DNA of 64,000 nucleotides from Durusdinium trenchii (lineage: Eukaryota > Sar > Dinophyceae > Suessiales > Symbiodiniaceae), in the NCBI GenBank assembly GCA_963970005.1, contig CAXAMN010006513.1, positions 100,530-164,529 on the forward strand, in the 5' to 3' direction. Below the pieces are notes generated by a model. The model worked only from the letters and a program-made list of their open reading frames with translations. It searched no databases and had not been told where the DNA came from. Shown piece after piece: positions 58,001 through 64,000 of this stretch; positions within the stretch are counted from its first letter, which is position 1, and every line of letters begins with the position of its first letter. A program made the position numbers and the translations under genes.

Positions 58001-59812
58001 GTAGACCGGACAGCCAGCAGAGAGATTGGAGAAGGAGGCCTCGAGTCGAAGACGCGACGCTTTGAACATCCATCCGGCAGAAGGAACATCCATGCGGTCG
58101 AGCACATGAGGCCAGCTGTGTGAGTGTATGTGTGTGTATGTGTCCCAGTGAGAGAAGAACTGTGCCTTCCTACACAAACAAGAAGAAAGGCAAGTTCTTC
58201 CTGCTTCTAGCCCAAACAAGATCGAGCTGAGATGACCTGTTCCTTTCGCCGTTTGTCCTCGAAGCTCTGAGCCTTGCAGCCCTCGTCCACGGTCTTCACT
58301 GCTGCGTGGATGTTGTCTGTCATCTTGTGCAGTTCCTGAAAGCAAAGAAGGGCATCTGGCCAAGCAAAACTCGCACTGCCAAGGGGCTGAAACCAAAATC
58401 AACTCTGACAACAGTACTGTCTCACACCTGGACACTTCTCGTCTTTCCTCATTCCCTTCTTTCGAAACAACGCTTTGCTCATCCCACTTGCTCATCTCTT
58501 CCCACTTGCTTGTTCGATCACAGGCTTTCAGCCCGACGCCGGGCCATGCCTTCTTGATCATCCCAACAAACTCTGTGATGTTCCCCTCGGCCTGACAGAC
58601 TCGACCCTCCGACCACAGCGTGATTTCTTTGTGCCAAACAAGAGACCCACGAAAAGGTCCGACTCAGTTTGTTCAAGAGGTTCTTTGGTGCACCATGCCC
58701 TCACCCGAGAGAATTATGGATCGACCAATTTGGAGAGAAGAATGATCCAATCAAATCAAGCCACACTCAGTTGTGGCCACCGCAGCCCGCCTTATTGGAG
58801 CTGGTCCTAGCGAGCTTGGCCTGTTGTGCCAGCATCAGCACCTCAAGCCGTGAAGCCGTGCTTAAAACATCCAAAGTGGTCGGTGATGAGACTTTTGCCA
58901 ACCGGATAAATCACAACAAGAGCAAGTTGTGCGTGCCCAACCATGTCATTCATCATGAGTCCATGAGGAAAGAAGTCCGAATATAGTGTGTGTATGTGTG
59001 TATATATATAATATGTATTTTATAGAGGCAATCAGAATCTCTTGATCCAGCATTGTAAATAAGGCATTGTATAATTGTAGAGGCATTGTATAATTGTATA
59101 TGCTCTTTGAAGGATCACAAAAAGCCCTGAAAAGGAGGTACACCAAAAGACGGATTCCAAGAGAAAAGCTCCAGAGTCGTAAAAAGAGCACGACTCGTGG
59201 ACTCCGGATGCCTATTTGAGAGAAACACATGGTTTTTCTTCCGCTCAGCCACCATCGCTTCCATCTCTGAAGCCTTGCTCTTAGCGGTTCCGTGCCCCGC
59301 AGAAGAGGCCAGCAGGTTCACAATGGTGTCCTGCCAGTGATGGGATCGATGATGGTGTCGCTCTCAATCTGGGATGGTGTCCTTTCTTAGAAGGTTCTCA
59401 AGGGTTTTGTTTGAGACTTGTGGATATTTGACTGCTTTCGCCTCATGGACGTATCAACAACGGTCCTGAAACCGAGCTGTTCCCTACAGGTTTAGGACAG
59501 GTGATACCAATGGACTACTCCTAGACTGGTGAGTAGCCTTATGCTTTTGTTGTTCCGACCATCCACAGTTCTTTTGAGTTCCTTGAATTGTTCTTGTATA
59601 GTCTAATATGGATCTTTAAAACAAAAATCATATGTATACATACATATATTGTCCACTGTCCACCGTGGATGATTTGAGAAGATCTCTGGAGAGGGCTCCA
59701 CTCGCCCTTTTCGCCGCTGCGCCGCACCTGCTGCAGGCGACCCGGTGCGGCGGCCAACTTCGCGGCCCAGGCAGAGCCGAGGAGCACCACGAAGAATCGA
59801 ACCTGGGGCGAG
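55018..59812 (-). CDS. Multi-exon gene for a charged, helical protein, unknown family
   Basis: Exons with good splice signals on the minus strand: about 59812-59690 (VRFFVVLLGSAWAAKLAAAP then GRLQQVRRSGEKGEWSPLQ, acceptor CGCCCCAG), about 59327-59225 (DTIVNLLASSAGHGTAKSKA then SEMEAMVAERKK, acceptor CACTGGCAG), about 58596-58515 (EGNITEFVGMIKKAWPGVGL), about 58336-58240 (ELHKMTDNIHAAVKTVDEGC then KAQSFEDKRRKEQ, acceptor CTTTCAG, donor CAG|GTCATC), about 57690-57560 (ERVLRPNAAPVRGFNGDFTP), about 56445-56370 (NVFESPEECTVKGTDVLGVL) and about 55108-55018 (ELAYFEKLTECQEKQLALEE then TACMLHDRQ, helical, donor GTTTGC). Two of these look coiled-coil-like. Treating them as one gene is inference from strand and spacing. 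Confidence 0.5.
55417..55653 (+). CDS. Plus-strand open frame of 78 codons, unknown
   Basis: Reads SPGRLVFQCLDTNSSKSAPS, LGDIVSDVLQLVIGAPPNGL and MEARALQKISEDDVQKEILR before a stop. AATAAA follows within about 15 bases of the stop. The frame is less GC-rich than the minus-strand exons around it and lacks a matching antisense exon. It may be a mobile-element or retrocopy fragment. Confidence 0.3.
   Translation: MLFGITDSPGRLVFQCLDTNSSKSAPSLFSAVPLGDIVSDVLQLVIGAPPNGLRMVSMEARALQKISEDDVQKEILRH
58975..59025. repeat. TG/TA microsatellite
   Basis: TGTGTGTA passing into TATATATA, intronic. Confidence 0.85.
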
Positions 59813-59832
59813 GCGCTCGAGGAGCCGCCGAT

Positions 59833-59895
59833 CGTAGCGTCCTTGTTTTTAGTAGTAAGGCCAGGAGCCCCTGATAGCTTCTTGCTACTGGAAGC
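59833..59895 (-). repeat. Dispersed CTACTAG-type repeat, minus orientation
   Basis: Contains TAGCGTCCTTGTTTTTAGTA and GGCCAGGAGCCCCTGATAGC. It lies directly 5' of the exon at 59.8 kb. Confidence 0.8.
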
Positions 59896-60000
59896 CTTTA
59901 AAGGCCCAAGGCCCCGAGTTCATAGAAATGGAATCGCAGACTTTACAGCTACGAAATGCGATGCTAGGCTGCTAGGCCCTCAGTCCATCCTGCTTGAAGA

Positions 60001-60564
60001 ATGGTGTGCGGTGTGCACCATGCGTATTTCAAGTTGAGGCCCGAGGACAGAAGATCCTTTGAAGCAAAGGAGCTGGAATGGTGCGAAAGGTATCGCAAAG
60101 TTGTTTGGTTTCAGAGCAAACCAACACCTGTTTCTAGCTATGTTGGGGTCATTGAGTCATTGAACGGCCCCTTTCAATGGCCTCCAGAGCTAGGGAAAAT
60201 ATGGACCAAGATTGCAAAGCAAGCATGTGTGGGCTATGGATTTCAGGCAAGGCACCAAGCATGGCAGCTGCATTATGTCCCAAGCGACGAGCGATGCTAC
60301 TCCGCTCAGGATGCTACTGAAATTGGGAGCCGAAACGGGCGGCTGCCAGAAAGCCATGTGTCACATGCTGCCCTTCGTCGGAGAGGTCCACCTGAAGAAA
60401 CAAACGGTGTGGCTCAAACAAGAAGTATAAAGAAGGCGGTCAGCAGTGGAGGTCTTTGGGGTGCAACACGTCGTAAATCGGAAATCATCGTATTCTTGGA
60501 CAAACCATTCATTCACGGGCTAGGCAGCTCGCTTGGGCGGCGTCCTTCCCAGGAAAAGTGCTGA
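60001..60564 (+). pseudogene. Plus-strand 187-codon frame; possible decayed PPR-type sequence
   Basis: The open frame has protein character (FKLRPEDRRSFEAKELEWCE, GPFQWPPELGKIWTKIAKQA). In the neighbouring frame, 60212-60430, the words SQATSDATPLRMLL and GGCQKAMCHML recall dinoflagellate pentatricopeptide repeats (roughly ...ACEKGGQWQKALxLL). Two overlapping frames each holding part of the pattern suggest a frameshifted relic. Weak resemblance; could be unrelated. Confidence 0.25.
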
Positions 60565-61531
60565 CTTCATTGGTTTCAAGCCTGAGAAACCAGCTTCAAG
60601 ACCTGTTGGATGCCAAGTGGAGAGGTTGCAAAACTTCCAAGAAAGAACTCCAAAACATTCCAAGAGTCCTCAAAGGCCCCAAATCTGGTCCGGAAATTCT
60701 CCCACTCCATCCAAACCATCCAGACCAACCAAGGCCCCCAGACCCCAACGGCTGGGTGGTCGTCGGGCGGTGGCCACGGAATGTTTTGGCCCATGGCGAC
60801 GCTCGAAGCCTCAGGAAAGCGCTCGGGCGGTCCTCGGTGATGTTTTCCAAGTCTCAAAAGCACTCCAAAATTCAGTTGGCTCAGACTGCCAAATCTGAGG
60901 ACTGGTTCAGTCTGATTTTTTTAGCTGGACGAACTGGTGAAGAAACTGACTTTTACCTCTGCCGTGGTTTCCCTAAGCCATGGACCCCATTCGCTACGAG
61001 GCACCGGAGCCGTCTCCCGCAGCTCCTATCACAGGGGAGGCCGTTTGGAGCTGCAAATCCTGAAGTTTAGACCGAGCCGCGTCTTTGCTGGTGTTTGTGG
61101 ATTTCTTGGATACCCCTTTGGTTTTTCACGCCAGGTGCATGTTTGGCCATGACCCCACCTCAGCCATCGCAGAGGTCAACGTCTCCGATGCCTAGGGAAC
61201 CAAGCAATGCTTGGAGTCGGCATGCGGCATTCGTGTGAGAGGCATTCGGGTGTCAGCCATGCCAGTCCAAAAGAAGCAACATGGGAGACCTGACCAATTC
61301 AGTTCATGTGCTGTAGCCAAATAGATCGCTTCTACAAATTGCCCCATGAGTATCAATCGTCTAGCTATTGCTAGTTATTGACTTGGCAACGTTGGGAGCC
61401 TTTCCGGGGTCCTTCCTGGGCAGCCGACATGCACCGGAGATTCACGAAGAACACGTGCGGAGCCGGGCGTCTGTGGCCTCTGCTTCTTTCATTCTGGATC
61501 GATTCAATGCACAGACGGCTTTGACTGGGGG

Positions 61532-61680
61532 TCATGTGGTCTCCAAAAATCCCATGGCCAACACAAAGGGCACATGCAACTGCTTGCTACTGCTCAGCCA
61601 GTCCCGGACCTCTTCGGCTTCGAGGGCTGCGAAGGATGCGGCCTTGGTAGGGCAGAGGATTTGCCTTGAGACTTCAGACT
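61532..61680 (-). CDS. Possible terminal exon, product unknown
   Basis: The minus-strand frame AASFAALEAEEVRDWLSSSK then QLHVPFVLAMGFLETT ends in TGA at 61534-61532. It begins after a possible acceptor (CTACCAAG). It lies downstream of the ARP exons and could be the end of that gene or of another. Confidence 0.35.
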
Positions 61681-62429
61681 TTTGGGCATTGTTGATTGTT
61701 GATGGACAAAATCCTCCACCATCGGTGAAACATGATTGCTCGTCCTGTATCCTTTTCTCTATCCGTCTGGGTTGTCAAACCTACAAATTAGCAGGGAAGA
61801 ATCGAATCAGTTGTTGTGATCCCTTGAGTCTAGAGTCTAGAATTTGCATGTGGACTGGACCAAGAAACTTCTGAAAATTCCAAGAAATCTTGATCGGTAG
61901 AATCTCCGACATCACCCGTGGGACACATCCAAAGAAACACCCAGACTCCGCCGACCTCGGGGCACCCCTCGGAGCACCGCCGATGGCCACCACCCCCCTC
62001 CACAATGATCTCCGCCCTCTTTCTTCCCCGCTGCACGCTTCCCGCGCTTGCGCGGCACGTCCAGGTCTTCCGCACCTGCCGTGCTCCCGATCCCGACGTC
62101 GACACCGCACTCGGCGAGTCGAGTCGGGAGTTGGCGAGGCCGTGCGGCCGTGCCGACGTCGGCGACCCCATTGGAAAAGAAACCCTAGGCGCGTCGCTGG
62201 ACTGGCATTGTTCGGACATCTTGGAACGATTTGGAACATCACCATTCGACCTTTTGCTGTGAAGTGGTGCCACATGGAGCCTGATCCGGCAGGATGGGGG
62301 GCCGAGAGTCGATCTTTTCCCAAACACCATCCAGACCGGGACCATTTTAAGCTTCTGAAGAGATTCGATAGACCAACCACCCGTCACCAGACCTGCCATT
62401 CTCACTTCGCACATCTTCACACCTGGCAC

Positions 62430-63940
62430 CGGCAGTGCTCCATGTTGAGGTCGCTTGGTCCTCGCTCTGGTCAATGTGGGGCCTGCTGCAGCTTTCGGCC
62501 CGGGCACTGGCGCATCTGCTTTCGGCTTGGGCACTGGCGCGTCTGGGCTGGAGACGATCTCCTCGGCTGGCGCCGAGGCGATCTCCCCAGAGCCTTCGTT
62601 GCTCCACAGGCCTTCCGCATGCAAGGCATGCTGGACAGCACCTGGCAAGGACATGCGGCTAAGAACGAAACCCGCCAGACTGCATTTGCTACATGGTCCC
62701 AAGTTCCGGTGAAATGTCAGCCTGTCATTGAACAACTTGATGTCCTTCAATCCCTCCAAATCCGGTTGCATTCTTTCGACCCAATTCCCCCACACCGAAA
62801 CCACCACACCTCGCCACACGGACCACTCAGGCTCCTCCTCCTGCAGCAGCTCCACTGGCCACTCCTCCGGCAGTTCCTTCCGCAGCTCTCTCTGCAGCCG
62901 CGGAAGAAGACCCTCCAGGCGCGCCAAGCCGCCGCAGAGCACCACGCGGCCCAGGTGCGGTCGCCACAGCTCCTCCGGCACCGCCCGCACGGCGGACACC
63001 ACCAGCTCGGTCACCTCGCACTCCCGAGCTTGAAGCCCCCCGGAAAGGGAAGGTGGTTGGTTTCACAGCTCCTCCAGCTGCAGGTTTCGTTCGGGGTTTG
63101 GGAACCGGAGATTTTTCGGTTCGGTATACCAACCCTTCGGTATACCTGGTCTTTGGCCTTCGACAGCGAAGGAGTTGCTCGCAGCATCGAAGAGGCATCC
63201 CATTTGGTCTTTGTTTCCAAGGACGCTACTAGCAGCTCCTGGCCTACTACTAGGAACAAGAAGCTACTAGGGAGCAAAGGGCATCGCTACTAGGAGCAAG
63301 GACGCAATCCTCGTATGGCTCGACAATTGGACACCTCTTTTCGGCCCAGCCACGCCCGCACAAGGGATGCCGTAGTCTTGTGGACGGAAGAGCGCCTGAC
63401 ACGTGTAGCGGAAACCCAGTAGGGGTGGTTGATAGCGACTCCTTCTACAATTCTACAAATTTGCTTGAAACCATAAACGGGTCTTTCTTCTGAACCCGAA
63501 GGCCTCTGGCATCAGCCGTTCCAAGCCCAAGATCAGCTTCTGTGCCTCCTCTTGAAGTTGCCGGTCCCAGGGACTTCACAAAAAGGGTAAAACGATACGC
63601 GCTGATTCCCACGAGTTTGTGAGTCCAAACCGCGTCGGAAGAAAAACATCCAATCATATCCCATCTGCGATCCCGTTGAATCCCATGTCCTCCTTTTCTT
63701 CCTTCTCTTTCTTCTCCTCCACTCCTTTCTCCTCCTTCGCAGCTGCCACAAAGCCTCGAGATCCTCTGCGAAGATCCGGCAGCACGTAGGTGACGGCTGA
63801 GGGCTCCCTCTTGGCTTCGTCGCTCTCCATCGGCACATAGCAGGTGGCTTCCAAGATGTCCTGGACCACCAACCACGCATGGCGGAGATCGAAGTGTCGC
63901 AACTTCAGGGTCTCCAGGAGCAAGTTGGTCAGAACCCGAC
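62430..63940 (-). CDS. ARP6: Actin-related protein, ARP6-like (5' part beyond the window)
   Basis: Exon from 63940 to about 63660 reads RVLTNLLLETLKLRHFDLRH, then DILEATCYVP and TYVLPDLRRGSRGFV; the actin fold has L-T-N-x-L and VKE-x-x-CYV at these places, and the YVLPD word is an ARP6 trait. The next exon, about 63535-63490, reads EAQKLILGLERLMPE and ends GAG|GC. The exon from 63014 reads VVSAVRAVPEELWRPHLGRV then VLCGGLARLEGLLPRLQREL and EPEWSVWRG, the actin-family phosphate/GG loop and the W-x-G near the C terminus. ARP6 is a subunit of SWR1-type chromatin remodellers that deposit H2A.Z. Oddities: a Lys/Glu-rich stretch after 63770 and, in the open frame to about 62430, a proline-rich PKADAPVPGPKA repeat. 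Actin-related is firm; ARP6 is likely. Confidence 0.72.
63220..63310 (+). repeat. Dispersed CTACTAG-type repeat
   Basis: Contains AAGGACGCTACTAGCAGCTC, CCTACTACTAGGAACAAGAA and ATCGCTACTAGGAGCAAGGA. It lies in an ARP intron. Confidence 0.88.
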
Positions 63941-64000
63941 CTCAACCACAAAGGTGTTGGGGGGGGGGACAGGCAGGAGACGATTGGGAGGAAGAGGAAA

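Noticed and set aside
59785-59815. tRNA-like B box GGTTCGATTC on the minus strand
   Set aside because: It falls in an exon reading VRFFVV with a good acceptor, and no cloverleaf can be drawn around it.
62100-63293. Plus-strand open frame of over 400 codons
   Set aside because: It runs antisense to the actin-related protein exons. The Arg/His/Ser-rich composition comes from reading GC-rich exons backwards.
1-64000. CRISPR arrays, rRNA genes, bacterial operons, integrons
   Set aside because: No regularly spaced repeats, no rRNA words and no ribosome-binding-site-led tandem frames. The repeats present are eukaryotic satellites and dispersed elements.

Overview
The window looks like nuclear DNA of a dinoflagellate, most likely a member of the Symbiodiniaceae. 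The support is: genes split into many short exons separated by introns of roughly 0.2-0.6 kb; several introns that begin with GC instead of GT; almost every readable exon lying on the minus strand over 64 kb; a dinoflagellate-type Copia retrotransposon; scattered copies of a short repeat built from CTACTAG and GTTGGAGGCCATCGC units; and families I recognise from Symbiodinium. I see no rRNA, tRNA, CRISPR, bacterial operon or integron. Exon limits below come from reading frame, splice-site appearance and family resemblance, not from transcripts.

Layout from left to right, with genes read right to left because they are on the minus strand. A J-domain/X-domain (DnaJ) chaperone fills about 0.16-9.3 kb and is the best-resolved gene. 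Exons of uncertain ownership follow at 10.6-11.3 kb and 12.6-16 kb, with a GCACTCGGTGC-type satellite at 14.5 kb. At 16.7-18.4 kb a Copia LTR element, the only clear plus-strand protein gene, sits inside a palindromic MITE-like repeat; a 10-N assembly gap hides its pol region. A short secreted-protein gene starts at 20.2 kb. A secreted protein with a C2-like exon occupies about 21-25.15 kb. A protein kinase whose subdomains I can follow from the glycine loop to the stop codon occupies 26.67-32.4 kb.

From 32.6 to 53 kb there are many convincing minus-strand exons whose products I cannot name, interspersed with microsatellites and the dispersed repeat. At 53.5-54.7 kb is an intronless, stop-ridden ankyrin-repeat pseudogene. 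A multi-exon gene with a helical charged protein covers about 55-59.8 kb. An actin-related protein of ARP6 type enters from the right edge (62.8-63.94 kb, continuing beyond 64 kb).

The genes do not form one obvious pathway. The shared theme is one-way gene order, dense introns and repeat-filled introns and spacers. I do not see a clearly new molecular system. The points most worth checking are the retrotransposon nested in a palindrome, the GC-AG introns with matching sequence at both ends, the kinase with DMG in place of DFG, the J domain without a readable HPD, and the dispersed repeat that translates as heptads.
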